The position numbers were made by a program, and so were the translations under genes. The notes under the pieces are model-generated. The model did not search any database and was not told where the DNA came from. It saw only the letters and a list, made by a program, of their open reading frames with translations. Shown here piece by piece: positions 13,083 through 24,918 of a DNA stretch of 64,000 bases. This DNA comes from Eremomyces bilateralis CBS 781.70 (taxonomy: Eukaryota; Ascomycota; Dothideomycetes; Eremomycetales; Eremomycetaceae), in assembly GCF_010015585.1 (NCBI RefSeq), contig NW_022985068.1, positions 1,185,406-1,249,405 on the forward strand, given 5' to 3'. Each line of letters opens with the position of its first letter. Positions within the stretch are counted from its first letter, which is position 1.

Positions 13083-16000
13083 ATGACAAGACCAAAGGTA
13101 CCGCCAGATCAGCGGCAGAGGATTGCGCAAGCCTGTCAAAGGTTGGTTGGTTTCTCTCATATGTTTAAACCTTCTCGCGACCTCAAGGCGACGGTGACGG
13201 GGCTGATGCGGATAGCTGAAAAGTTGCAAGAGACGTAAACAGCGGGTGAGTTCATTCAGGCGAGAGTTCATCAAACTTCATTTTCACAGCTCCATCCGAT
13301 ATCCGATGAAATCGGATCCCTTTACAATGTGCCGTTGTTCGGCAATGTCCTTGCCTGTCTTTTTCTCCCAAGTTCAATCAAGTCTTCAATGTCCCATTCT
13401 GCGCTTCCGTGGGGACCAAATTCCATGGACAACGGCACTTGAAGCTCGCCAGCATGGTGGCATTTCAGGTATGAGCTTTATCGAATCCTCGTACCTTTCC
13501 AGGGTTGTGGCATGATAATAATAGTACAACATATTTTGTGCAACTCCCCTGGATCGGGGCAGCGTTTGGAGCGCACTCATGACTCAGGAATTCACCCACC
13601 GAGCCCATGTCCATTCAGATGCAGATAAACCCTTCACGGTCAAGTCGCACAGGACATCGCCTGGAATTGCCTGGAGTAATGAACTCGCTCGCCCTTGGAC
13701 AGGATCTCGGTTCGAACAAAATATAAATGTGTAGCGTTCCTTTTGTGGCATCAAGACTGTCCGCCCTTATGCTTATGTCCGGTCCTAGGCATTGGCCAAC
13801 GAGAATCGTGTTGCTTCACCATGTTCTTTTGTGTGCCACCAGCCTGCTTGTTTGAGCATTTGCTAAATTTTTATTTAGTGCAACGGTCAATGCCCATGCA
13901 ACACCTGTGAGAAGCGACAATTCGATTGCATTTATGATGATCGGGAAAGTGGGTCAACCCCTGAGGGTGGCCCGAAAGCAAAGAAACAAGCGACTGGAAG
14001 AGATCTAAATTTTCCGCTGGCGGCCCAACCGGCAACAGTCCATGCAAGATATGTTGCGAAGGAGCCAAACCAAATCAACGGATTTGACTCGAAAACACAT
14101 CTGTCTCTGTCGGGCGATCAACCGTCGCCTTACCCGCCTAGCACATTCAATCACCAGCGCATCCCGAGTTCGACTAATGGGTCCGGGAGATCAACTTCTA
14201 AGGACTTAATTCCAAGGGAGCCGACTCAGTCACTGCCTGGGAATCTCTCTACGCCTGATGATGGAGGCAATGGTGCTCCAACTATGTCCCGTACGACGTC
14301 CCAGAGTGGACCAGAGGAAGAAGTGCACGCTTTCTCAGAAGCTCGGATGCTGCAGGATCCCACTGGAAGATTACGTATGTTCACTCCTTGAGGAATGAAG
14401 AGGTTCAATATATTTGCTTGCTGACATGAACCCGGTACAGTCTATCTGGGGGATGCGGCGACTTTGGCGAACCTCCAGTTAATTCGCATGATGATCGAAA
14501 GCGTCGCTGGTCCTTCTCCGTTCACTGCCGATGCCAGCAGGCATAAAATCATGGAATCTCAGATCTCGATTCCAAACATGCGACACCCTCAGTTGCTACC
14601 TGATAAAAAGACCGCGGTTGTCCTGGTCGACAGCTTCTTCATCAATGTAAGTCTACCATATGGGTTTTAGGCTAATATTCTGACCTGCCGTAGACCCATG
14701 GTCTAGTACATATCTTCGAACGACAAGACTTTCTCAGCCGCATGGATGCATGCTATTCGGATCCATTATCTGCTGACGCCCCCTGGCTCTGCTTACTCAA
14801 CCTAGTGTTTGCAATTGGCCTTATACTGGCCACGCCAGCGCCAGGTTCAATAGAAGAAGACGTGATTGTAAAGCTTCGGAAAAATCCCGAGGAACTGTCC
14901 GATAAATTCTACCTCAGCGCGAAAATCTTGAACGATCCAGTGGTTGGCATCGAGGACTCCGACTTCTGGTCCATCCAGGCTCTTCTTCTCATGACATTAT
15001 ATATGCTAGCTAGGTCAAAACGGAACACCGCATTTGCCCTACTCGGTATGTTCGCCTTGTTAAGTTGCTCTAGGCGTTGCTCATAATTGGATAGGTATGG
15101 CAGTGCGGTCTGCATATGCTCTTGGTTTGCATCGACAAGAGACAACGCAGATCTTTCCTTCCGAAACGCAATCGGCCAGACAGAATATCTGGAGGTCCCT
15201 GTTCGTCCTTGATCGATTCCTATCCTCCTCTCTCGGCCGTCCCACAGCAATCTCCGAGGATGAATGCAGTGGGAAGGCACTCAACCCAAATTTCAAGTTT
15301 CAACCAACTCCGGTATCGTTCGACCCCATTTTGCCAGGGCCAGCGGTATTTTATCAGACCAGCATTCAAGGCCTTGATTCGGTAGTGCGGAGTTGCTCAG
15401 TGATCGGCATGACCCTCCGGCGTGTGTATCAACCACGCAAGATCTCGACCAAATTGGCGCAAGAAATTGCAGATATATACAAGCAGTGGCCCAAGAATCT
15501 CGTCGAAGAGCTACACTGGCGCCATGCTCGCTCGGCATCAGCAAGTCAAGGAATCGCCATTCTCCATGTCAACCTCTTCTTCTGCCACTCGATCATTTTG
15601 CTGTCGCACCCTTTTTTCCTTTACCTCATGAATATGATCATTACGAAGCGCTACAATCCGACAGAAGCATCGAACCGTTCAAAACGGATGTACACCCGCA
15701 TGACTCTGTTCAGCAATTCTTGTGTCGCCGCATCTTCTCAAACCATTAACATCCTTCAAAACGCATATGTAGCTGGGTATCTCCCAAGACGAAACCCTTG
15801 CTTCATCTACTTCCTTTTCAGCGCCACGATAATCATCCTCTGCAACGAGTTTGTCTATCTATACCAGCATTCCGACGCTACCCGCGACATCGAGAACGCA
15901 TCTCGCCTAATGGACTACTGCGCGGAGACGGATCCACATGCATCGACACTGACGTATATCGTCTCCTCTTTCCGCGACGTCGTGGAAAAGGAAAAGGCTA

Positions 16001-16503
16001 AACGCCCACAACCATCTGACGGTCCTTCGCCGGAGCCGACTTCCACAGGTGCATACCCTAATCCAAATCCAGTCGCTCAGGCACCCATGGATTCAAAAAC
16101 TAGCGCTCCGAAGCAGGGATACTACCTTCCTCACCCCCCAAGTGCCAATTTACTCTCATCAACGGCCCATTCGACCCCGTCAGCAACCGCCACCACAGCC
16201 ACGCCCGGCATCCCCACCCTGCAGCCCTTACCCCCCTCTCAAGTACCTCAAATCCATCCCGGCTACAAGGCCAAGCCGTCCTACCCCCAACCCCCACGCC
16301 AACCCTTCTTCAACCTCGACTCCCTCCACAACTCTGGCTTCTCATTTCTCCATGACCAGCACCGAAGCGACGGAGCCGACGAAGTCGAACGCGAAGGTAG
16401 CTCTGGGAATGAAGACCAGATCGATTTCAACACACTGTGGCGGTCGTGGCCGCATTCACAGCAGCAGCAGAGCTTTGGGGGTGGGGGTCCGCGGCCAGCA
16501 TAA
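13083..16503 (+). CDS. Zn2Cys6 fungal transcription factor
   Basis: Nuclear DNA-binding regulator with an N-terminal binuclear zinc cluster and a middle fungal-specific transcription-factor domain. Six exons: 13083-13141, 13224-13245, 13879-14374, 14441-14646, 14694-15045 and 15095-16503, giving 847 residues. Cluster ligands are C18, C21, C28, C34, C37 and C44, spaced C-x2-C-x6-C-x5-C-x2-C-x6-C, with an extra C32. The cluster is assembled from three exons; exon 2 is a 22-bp microexon coding CKRRKQR, and intron 2 is 633 bp, far longer than the others (47-82 bp). The middle domain (about residues 270-560) has the usual MAVRSAYALGLHRQ and RSLFVLDRFLSSSLGRP segments. The C-terminus is rich in Pro, Ser, Thr and Gln, as in activation regions. 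Start is the first ATG after an in-frame stop at 13038. Target genes are unknown; the nearest gene is the divergent sugar transporter, but 4 kb away. Confidence 0.85.
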
Positions 16504-18056
16504 TAGGGTGGGGAGAAGGGCGGAGAGGTGTTCACGGAGGTGGAAGTGCCGGAAAGTAGTTCGGCGGTTCCGTTATATGGAGTTAGCATGGGGTATAGGT
16601 GAATAGTTGGAGGTAGTCATAGAGCACAGATTGAGGTTGATATGTTCCGGATCGACTGATGGCCTTGACTATTGAAAGTGCGACATTAAGGGCCTCAAAT
16701 GAGAGCCATCGAGACGGGAAACACGCATAACTCCGTTTCCATCTCATTCTCTGCTCTGCCTTAACCAACGTCGATATAATATTCCACGGGTAGCAGCTAA
16801 ACAGACCTCGAACCAGTGTTTAAGGAGAAATATGGGAGAACCGTGCATTACCATGGGCTTGTTCGTTTAACTTGGCCTCAACCCCTACCAGTCATGTATA
16901 TTTAGCAAAGCTTGCACTCCTGCGCTTCTGCGGCCGACCCGTTTCCCTGGGCAAGGTTATGGATTCATAGAAGAACAGGAGCCTGTCTCTCATGAACACC
17001 TCTTGCCTTCTGTTCTTATCTTTTCGACCACTTGATATCTTAAAACTTCCAATCCCCAACCAAAATCAGGTTGACTAGATCATGGTGAGCTAAACTGATC
17101 TCCGTATGACCGAACAGAGTCGAGACCGATTCGCCAAACGCAGTGTCGAGAGGAAGATGGTTCCCAGGGGGGCAAATTACGACCATCCGCCCAATCACTC
17201 TCATACCCCAAATGCCCTCATCCATCACCCCAATGATCCTCCACTGTTCACACTGGTCCCCACGGCGGCGGCAGAAATAATCCGTTCAGCATTGCCTGCA
17301 GGAGCAAGAACTGCTGATAATCACCCTTCGGGTCCTCGTCATTGATCCGTCTCATTGCTTTAGTCGCCAGGACCATTTCATCAACTTGTATACAGAGGGA
17401 GATCATGGTGCGGTCGACGTGGCAGGAGCAAACGCAATGTGGCAGCTACGATTAGGGTTGAGTTGTTGGAGAGGACTAGGTAGTAGATGCAAGGTAGAGG
17501 TGGCGAGAGATTTGGTCGACGAGGTCGATGTCTAGGGGGTTTAGGGTAGCCATCGAAGTGGAGTCGAACGGAGTGAACGACAAAGGATCTAGAAGAAGGT
17601 GTGATATTCTTGAGTCCGGGATTGGGAATAATATGGTCGTGGGCACGAGAAGAGGAAGATGTAGATAGCCATGGTGGAGAGAGATGGACAACGTTGACAA
17701 TGACTGTTCGTCACTGAGGTCACTGAACGCTCTACAATCCACGTCAAAGAAATGTTTGTATGCTTGAAGATGCGGCAACCTATTCAGTCCTATTCAGTCC
17801 TCGCTCGTCTCTTCGAGCTCTAAGGACAATTCTATATGGCGGTTTAGAATCGAATATAGGCATTACTTGGATAGGAGTCGCTGCCAGGAGATGGACCTAC
17901 TCGTTTCTACCTACCCTGATAACTAGGTACCAACACGACGCCCAGAGTTCACGGTTCATGCCAAGTAGGTGATCAACTCTAGATCAAGAGAGTTAATTAG
18001 TGTAGAATCTCGCTCGGATCAAGCGATTCCACTCTTCTTATCGTCGCATCATCAGA

Positions 18057-18080
18057 TTCCCCCATAGGTTCCCCCATAGG
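18057..18080. repeat. Short tandem repeat, two copies
   Basis: The 11-12-base unit TTCCCCCATAGG occurs twice in direct tandem. It lies in non-coding DNA and looks like a local slippage duplication. Confidence 0.7.
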
Positions 18081-18384
18081 TCCAGCCCTATTTTGGCAAG
18101 GAGATTTGCGGCGGTGATCTCTGGGCTCTTGGAAATATCAAATCTTCACAAAATACCTAGGGGGATGAGGTCCTCCGTCGGCCACCCCGTACCGCCGCGA
18201 TGGTTGGCATCGACACAGAATAGGAAGAAAAGACGAGCAATCTCGTAGATACATAGTTGGGACGAAAGTACTACGTACATATCATTATGACGGCGAAAGC
18301 CCCCGAAGGGGGGACTATGCCTTCTATAGCTAATGATATTATGATCCCTACTAATCACTTGGCGGAGGAATTGTTGGCAACATA

Positions 18385-18410
18385 CGACTGAACGACTGAG
18401 CGACTGAGCG
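18385..18410. repeat. Short tandem repeat, three copies
   Basis: The 8-base unit CGACTGAR is repeated three times, 135-160 bp upstream of the secreted-protein start codon. It could be a slippage product or repeated factor site; nothing in the sequence decides. Confidence 0.65.
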
Positions 18411-18433
18411 GCTAGGGAAACCACGGGTAAAGA

Positions 18434-18440
18434 TATATAA
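18434..18440 (+). promoter_or_regulatory. TATA-like box
   Basis: TATATAA lies about 105 bp upstream of the ATG at 18545. The spacing suits a core promoter with a short 5' leader for the small secreted-protein gene. Inferred from position only. Confidence 0.5.
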
Positions 18441-18544
18441 ATGGTCGATTGATGCACATTTGACCACGATAGAACTCCAATAATTCCCGCACTTCCCACC
18501 GACCCACCTACTGTTCTGTTTACACCACTCCCACTGCATTCAAG

Positions 18545-18987
18545 ATGCATTCCTTATCATTGCTTTTCACTGTTGGCAGTTATCTCCTAGCCGGGCCTTG
18601 GGGGGCCGCGAACGCTTTGCCACAGGGCACTGCAGCATCTATACTTGTGCCCTTCCTAGCCAAGGAGTTCGAAAAGATCTTCGGACAGCCACTCTCTTGC
18701 TGCGGATCGCTCGAAAATTGTCATGGATTTAAAAACGCGGAGGGTAACCCGAACAGATTCCACGCCTGTTTTAGAAAATACCGAATACCGATTAAGGGCT
18801 TCATAGGTAATAGGTGCAGACGACTGACTCTAGTTCAGCCCCGGGTGCTCAGGAATTCTCCGCAGAGGACGTCGAAATCGCCAAGTGCCTTACAAATCTG
18901 CACTACAGGCAAACGGATGTTTGCATTTCTGTTCAGGGGAGCAGTTGTGATAACAATGGATATACCGCTCGAGGTGGACGAATTTAG
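18545..18987 (+). CDS. Small secreted cysteine-rich protein
   Basis: Not recognised. The frame begins with a clear signal peptide (hydrophobic core LSLLFTVGSYLLAG, likely cleavage after ANA near residue 24), then a short domain with Cys pairs SCCGSLENC, ACF, KC, VC and SSC. I favour two exons, 18545-18806 and 18866-18987, giving 127 residues with seven cysteines, using a 59-bp intron with a CTGAC branch point and phase 1. A 32-bp intron ending at 18838 would also keep the frame but is shorter than usual fungal introns. A further 50-bp intron near 18974-19023 could replace the C-terminus by a few residues. Without splicing the frame runs to 19132 but loses cysteines after the first part. The size, leader and cysteines resemble fungal effector-like or antimicrobial proteins; that role is inference. 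Confidence 0.55.
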
Positions 18988-19440
18988 AATATGTAAAGAA
19001 ACTGATTCTTCCCCCAACTGTAGAGCGACTATCGAAATACTTACTCATATCCCAATAGGCATAAATCGTGGCTCACGGCGTCAAGACCGCTTACTACAGA
19101 AGAGTCCTGGTCAATCCAAGATGGATCTATAGCTCTTAAAGGGACTAAAATGAAGACCGACGATAGCGCGAAACCATATGTCGATCCAATCATAAGTAGA
19201 GCCAACCTTCCCAGCGTTGAGGCTAGGTTTAATTACATTGGATAGCCGGCGTGTTAGTAGGGCAGCTGCATTGGTTTAGGTAGACTTAGAGTACTTTGAT
19301 TGAGCTAAGGATTGTTAGGCGCAAAGATTGGACCGAATAAAATGGAAGGCAAAGGTTTGTTTGTGGGATAATTGATTTGATATTTTTGGCTCACTGTACT
19401 ATACACCATATGAACAATCTACTACCTATTGATCTAGACA

Positions 19441-19623
19441 ATGAAGACGGTTCAACCGCGGTTTTTATTAAGCCTATCCTCAGTCCTCACAGTCTCATTC
19501 TGGGGCCTTTCAGTTTCGGGCCGTAGGCATGGCCTCGAAAACTGCCCGTGTATCTCGAATTGCTTGGGTTATAGAAGCCGACCCTGGATGGGTGGTGCCA
19601 CTGATTATTATCACGGCTACTGA
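19441..19623 (+). CDS. Candidate short secreted peptide
   Basis: A 60-codon frame opens with a lysine, then a hydrophobic leader (FLLSLSSVLTVSFWGLSVSG) that could be a signal peptide. The mature part holds three cysteines (CPC and NC) and ends in a Tyr/Gly-rich tail. It lies 450 bp downstream of the other small secreted-protein candidate and on the same strand. No family recognised; it may be one exon of a longer gene, or chance. The first four ATG-proximal bases and leader are the only support. Confidence 0.3.
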   Translation: MKTVQPRFLLSLSSVLTVSFWGLSVSGRRHGLENCPCISNCLGYRSRPWMGGATDYYHGY

Positions 19624-20265
19624 TCCTCATGAAAGGTAATCGGTAAGCCAACCGATACTGCCAGAAAGAGTTAGCAAGAGGACTCGTCGATGCTCTAACC
19701 CCTTACGATATTTTTCCATCGACGTACTGACGATTAGTGGAGTTGAGCTCGTGGAACTTCAATGTTAGCTTTCGGGAAGACGGCACCTTGTCCAATTCGA
19801 TGAATGTGCGTTACTGAACGCACCAGATACCATGCTCCGAACCAGGAGCGCTGGCGAGACGGGATTAGAAGTTTTCACAGTGAGGAGAGAAATTCATCCT
19901 GCTAGACCACTCTAGAAGCATATCATGATTGCTGCCAGTTGGAGAAATCGGAACATCTGGTAGTCGCGGGGGTTGAAGTAAATCGGAAACCTCTCTTCCA
20001 TCAGAGCAGCGACTGGAAAATGACACCAGCTACCAGGCGATGTGCACCGCCAGCCCTTGAGGCAGATCCAGAGACCTGTTTCCATCCGCAATGACCTTCT
20101 CACCAAATTGATTTCCCGAACGCGAGACCGAGTCGACGCTGTAAATCCGGATTGCGGTTTGACATGGCGGAGAAGATTGCGAGGGGCAAGAATGGACGGG
20201 CGTTAGGCATGGAGGCTAGAGTCTTAAGGTGCGTAGAGAACGACGAATAAGAAGTGTATGAGGGA

Positions 20266-20824
20266 TTAATATTGCTTCAAAAAATATTCCGCAAACTGAG
20301 CATCGAGCTTTGTCAGTGGAAGATCCTGCTTCAGCGCCTTTGGGGCCGGCTGCGCTCTGCTCTCCTTGGACACTAGTGGCGAACTTGACGCCTCTGGCTC
20401 TGGAAGACCGTACCGATCATGGACTGGGAAAATTCCTGAAGATTGAGATCCTCTTCACCGTTGAGCTACGGCCTCTAGACTGATACGACGTCCGCGAGAA
20501 CGTCATCTCCTGGTTCCAAGTGAACCTTCTCCTTTGTCGCTGGCTTCGGGTTTATACGTTTGTAGATTCGTCTAGGACGAGGGGCTTCGTATGCACAAGT
20601 TGATCGTGACGCGAGCCATCCGGTAGACGGTGAGAATGATGGGTAGATCCGGTTGCAGGTATACCTTTGGCAAACACCCGCAGTACTGCTGGAAATATAT
20701 CGGACCTCTCGGTTCCAACAAGCTTTGCAGGCAGGAGAGGGTCGAGGTCTATGGCAGATGGGATGGGTGGTGGTCGAGCACATCCTGCCTGACTCAGACC
20801 ATCTCGATATACATCGTATAGGGC
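20266..20824 (-). pseudogene. Possible decayed or unresolved gene, minus strand
   Basis: Two coding-like open runs lie close together. One (20552-20824, 90 codons) follows an acceptor-like site and includes DIFPAVLRVFAKGIPATG; it lacks an ATG. The other (20266-20454, 62 codons) ends in LDAQFAEYFLKQY and stop, a plausible C-terminus. The intervening sequence is also coding-like but in another frame, and no GT-AG pair I tried joins the runs in phase. This suggests a host gene broken by small indels, or one with a structure I could not resolve. No family recognised. Confidence 0.3.
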
Positions 20825-21064
20825 CTAAATAGTCACTGAAAGGTACCAAAACCAATCTACTCCAAAGGAGGGAATAGGGTTAAAACTTTCCAGTGCCAGG
20901 CAATCGAGTACCTGTATAACCGCAGAAGATGTGAGGATGAACGCCCTGCAGTTAGAATGAAGTTGAGAAAGGTCAGATGGTGATAATTTCGTCGGCGGGG
21001 TTGAAGATGTGTGATATAATAGAAACATGTTCACAACCAAAATGCCATATATCCATCTTTCTAG

Positions 21065-21298
21065 AACATTGACGGCGAAAATACCCTGGTCGTATTTGGC
21101 AAAAAGGCCTTCAACGGAACTGAAAAAACCACTCATATCCGAATTGAGGCAGTCCGCGCTAAACAGGAACTTGGCGTGACAAAGGATCTACCATCCGGAT
21201 GCCTCACCTTCGGACTGACCACGGAGAGCGCTAATACCTGGAGGGCGAAAAGAAGAGACTGGTACTGGTCCGTTTCGAGGACGATTGAACTCTCTGGA
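21065..21298 (+). pseudogene. Coding-like fragment, plus strand
   Basis: A 78-codon open run without an ATG starts just after a TTTCTAG acceptor-like site and reads like real protein (for example TFGLTTESANTWRAKRRDWY). No upstream exon with a start could be joined, and the following frame is closed. It may be an exon of a decayed gene. It faces the minus-strand fragments just below 20.8 kb. Confidence 0.3.
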
Positions 21299-22619
21299 TA
21301 GACTCAGTCACTCAGATGGACTTTCGTTCACCAAGGAATGCGCATGTTTCCTCGGGAAGAGTAACTGGTTCGAGCGCGTTCGTAAGGGGTAGGACTCCTC
21401 CTATTAGGACTTCTTCAGCATCGAGTACCGAGTACCTGAACTTAGTCACACAAAATTTGATTCGTACCTAGAGAGCTTGAGGGGTTTGTCGGGTCAGTCA
21501 TTAACTAAGTAATATTATTCAGAGACTCACATGCATCCAGAGAATGCGCCTTCCTAAGAACTATATTGATAAGTGCAGCATGACGTATGAAGCAAGGGAT
21601 GGAGGGAAGGAGCTAAGGAGGGCAGGATAAAGGAAGGGTGTCCTAAAGAGGAATAGCGGGCTTCTTGGTCAGCTGGGCCTTCGCCATGCGAACAATCTCT
21701 GCATCTCACCACCAACGACCCTGCACTCGGTGTTGAGTGTTGAGTGCCGACGACACACTTCAAAGTACCAGCTCCGAACGGGCTTGGACTTCCGAATCCC
21801 AATTTAAATCGCCAAAAAATTACCACTCGATGGCTTCTATCCCTTATTCGCTCATTTTCAACACCGATTAATCTCTCCTCAAAGCCTGGTCACGCCGGCA
21901 ATCGCGCCCAAGGGCGATGGATCTGCCAGTGTGTCAATATGGCGCGGCGGGACTGGCGCGTGCCGTCCGCCATGGCACTCTCCCGCTCTGGCGCACGATT
22001 GACGCCATTCGCGCAGGAGAGGAAAAGCCCACAGAGCAGGCAGAGTGACCGAACCCGTCCGAGTCGCTCAATTCCACCGTCCACTTTGTTCCTCCGCATA
22101 TCTGGCCACGCTCGACCCGTAGCTGAACGACCAATTTTTCTTCCATTGTACGCGAGAGATTCCCCAGATGTTTCTGTCTCCCGACGTATACGTTAACCTC
22201 GAAACCTCTTCCCGCCCCAGTCCAACTTGACCGTGTCCGCAAGCTCGTCGAGGGCTAGGTCACTCAGCGGAGCTGTCCGTCGAACTTGTCTTTGGAACCA
22301 TTCATAAGATTGTAGAGAGAATCCGGATCATTACACTGCTTGGAATCATCGTCTTTCGAGTTTCGTCTCATACGACCTCTTGACGCCTCACGGTACGTGA
22401 CTGGTCTCGTCTCGGAATTTGTTAGCTGGCACACCCCCTCCCAACACTCTGGCCGATTTCTCAGCGACCACCTTATCGATGGCTCGCAAAACATCATTAT
22501 GGCCGATATACGATGATAGGAAGCTAATGACGTGAATGGCTTTCTAGAATTCCGTAAATTCGATTCCGACCGATTCCACTCCCATACCATCCCCCTCACC
22601 ACGAGCGACACCAACCACT

Positions 22620-24918
22620 ATGTCACCACGACGCTCGTCTCGAGCACGAGCAACCCAACCGCCTCATCTCGCCCATAACACCAGCACCCACAGCGCCGGG
22701 AACAATGGCAATGGCTCGTCGTCCAATTCTGCCACCTCGTCGCTTCGCGCGGAGCGCTCCACCCGCTCCGCCGTCAAGTCGGGGAGCCCTCAGAAGACCG
22801 AGGATATCACGCGGTCTGATGATGAGGTCGAGGACGACGAGGCCAGTGAAAACATCAAACGCGAATCCCGACGAAACCGGACCTCGGGACGTCGCAATGG
22901 CAACCATGACTCCTACGCCCAAGCGGATGACGACGGTGACATGGACATGGACGAGATCGAAGTCGAGCCGCAGGCCATCGATGAGATAATTGAGGAGGAA
23001 GAGACAACGCGGTGCATATGCGAACAACTGGAATACCCTGGCCCGCCGGTCATGGAGGTGGCCGTCACCACCGGGCGGGCCACGAAAGGAAGAATGGGAT
23101 CGGCCAGTGGTCCAGCCATGGCCGCCATCATCGCCTCAACCGGCGCGGATGCCCAGTTTGTCGGCGAAGAAGCTGGCAGTCTCTTTATTCAGTGCGATTC
23201 TTGCAAGGTCTGGCAACACGGTGGGTGTGTCGGGATCATGGAAGAATCGTCCTGTCCCGACGAATATTTTTGCGAGCAGTGCAGACCAGAATACCATCAG
23301 CTGGGTAAAAGTACTATTGGGTAAGTCGTCCTTCTGGCAGCGTGATTCCGCTGAGAAGCCATCGAATGGCACGATGAGCCTCTTCCGTCTTTTTCAATCT
23401 CTTTCGGTCGTTTGTTTTGGTGAATGTCACGCTGACTTGGTCCATGACACAGTCAAAAATACTCCAAATATCTCCCCGTCGTCGAACCGAATAAGCCTCT
23501 ACCGAAATCTTCTCGAAAAGTCTCGGCCTCCCAAATCAAAGAAACCGAAGCTCAGGCAGCCAGAGATCGTGAACAGGGCAAATTGAGTGCGCGTAGTAGC
23601 GTCGATATCCTCACCAAACGGAGATCGACCATGAATAGTCGCGCCGCATATGACGAGGATGAAGTGCTCCGGAAAGTACTCGAAGAAAGCAAAGGAGACT
23701 TGCCGACAGGATCTGAACAAAGACGAGCCAAGCGAGTTCGAGATGATAGCGAAGAGTAAGTTTACTCCAATAAACCTCGGCCACATGTCTCTTCCCAAGA
23801 ATGGGCCTAACAAGGACAATCAGTGCTAGCAAATCGCCGTCGAAACGAATGCGGACCATGTCCGTGTCCACCGGGCACTCTCGGACTTCGGAATCTGCCG
23901 GTATACCCGACTCGGACCAAGAAACACCTCGAGCCTCGAAACACTCCAAGAACGGGAGAGATGTGGGCTCCCGAAATTTGCGGGAAAAGGAGCCTCGGGA
24001 AAAAGATAAGGGGCGCCTTGAAGTCGCCAAACGGAGAGGCGGAAGGGGAGAACGGAGGAGAAATGACGGTAAGATGAAGATCAAAGTGTATCCAAACATG
24101 TTGGCTAACCCAGCGAAGGCCTCGAGTCGTCCCCCGTCTCATCCACCCCCCAACCCAACTCCTACCCCAACTCCCTCCCTCCCCGCTCCACCCTCCCTGA
24201 CCCCAACGGCACCCCCACCCGCGACACCTCGACTGCCCTCCCCGACTCCCCCGCCCCCTCCACCTCTGGCGTCCCCCCTCACCCCACCTCCTCCCACAAA
24301 AAAGGCGGCCGACCCCCCACCAAACGCCGCCTCGGCCGCAACCAATACACCCGCGACCCCACCGCCAGCGCCGACCACAGCCCCAAACCCGACTTCGCCG
24401 ACGCCAGCCCCAGCTCCGCCGACGCCTCGGGCGGCCTCCACCCCGACGTCGTCAACGGTGCCACCGCCAAATCCGACAAGCCTGATGGTGCCGTCCAGAC
24501 CACACAAACCGGGACCGGCAGACGGAAGGGCCGCGAGCGCCACGGGCTGACGGATCTAAGGAAACGCGCGGCGTATATGATGGAGTATATCTCGCGTGTG
24601 CAAGTCGACCTCGCACAGCGGCCGGGGGTAAATGGCAATGGCAACGGCAGCGGCAGCGGCAGCGGGACTGGCACCCCGAAGAAAGGCCGACGCGCGGACG
24701 AGTCACCTGGGAGCGGTGGCGGCAGCGGAGCGTCGAGCCGCGAGGCGACAGTGAAGGAGGAAGGGAGCGTGGCGGAAACGTTACGGACGATGTTGAGCGG
24801 GGGCGGGGAAATGGGGTTATCGACGTTTCAGGGGCTGAGCACGATGGAGATGATGGATGATTTGACGCGGAAGTTGGTGCTATGGCAGCGGGAGTTTGGG
24901 AAGTTTGGGGAGAAGTGA
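22620..24918 (+). CDS. CTI6: PHD-finger protein Cti6 (Rpd3L histone deacetylase complex)
   Basis: Cti6 is the PHD-finger subunit of the large Rpd3 deacetylase complex; the finger reads histone H3 methylation (family knowledge). Four exons, 22620-23320, 23453-23755, 23824-24068 and 24119-24918, give 682 residues. The PHD ligands are C132, C134, C192, C195, H200, C203, C218 and C221, with the diagnostic CDSCKVWQHGGCVGI core. The loop between C134 and C192 is 57 residues, much longer than a standard PHD loop. After the finger comes QKYSKYLPV, typical of Cti6. Basic and acidic low-complexity stretches follow, an AT-hook-like GRPPTKRR lies near residue 465, and the C-terminal helix (LTDLRKRAAYMMEYISRVQV) resembles the conserved Cti6 tail. 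Introns are 132, 68 and 50 bp. It converges with the homeodomain gene downstream. Confidence 0.9.

Larger units (their letters stand above)
16504..18544. other. Gene-poor 2-kb stretch
   Basis: 3' flank of the Zn2Cys6 factor and 5' flank of a small secreted-protein gene. A 100-codon open frame on minus (17476-17778) has no recognisable motif. Two short tandem repeats occur (18057-18080 and 18385-18410). No RNA gene seen. Confidence 0.5.
18988..22619. other. Gene-poor 3.6-kb stretch with coding-like fragments
   Basis: Between the small secreted-protein gene and CTI6. It includes a second short secreted-type frame (19441-19623) and coding-like fragments at 20266-21298, described separately. The last kilobase before CTI6 (21.6-22.6 kb) is mixed-composition promoter and leader sequence without a recognisable gene. 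Confidence 0.5.

Noticed and set aside
6449-16503. Sugar transporter and Zn2Cys6 factor as a metabolic gene cluster
   Set aside because: No backbone enzyme or tailoring genes lie between or beside them, and 4 kb separates the two.
17476-17778. 100-codon minus frame
   Set aside because: No motif, no promoter or splice support; composition like the flanking non-coding DNA.
18807-18838. 32-bp intron in the small secreted-protein gene
   Set aside because: Keeps the frame but is below the usual minimum size; a 59-bp intron with the same donor fits better.
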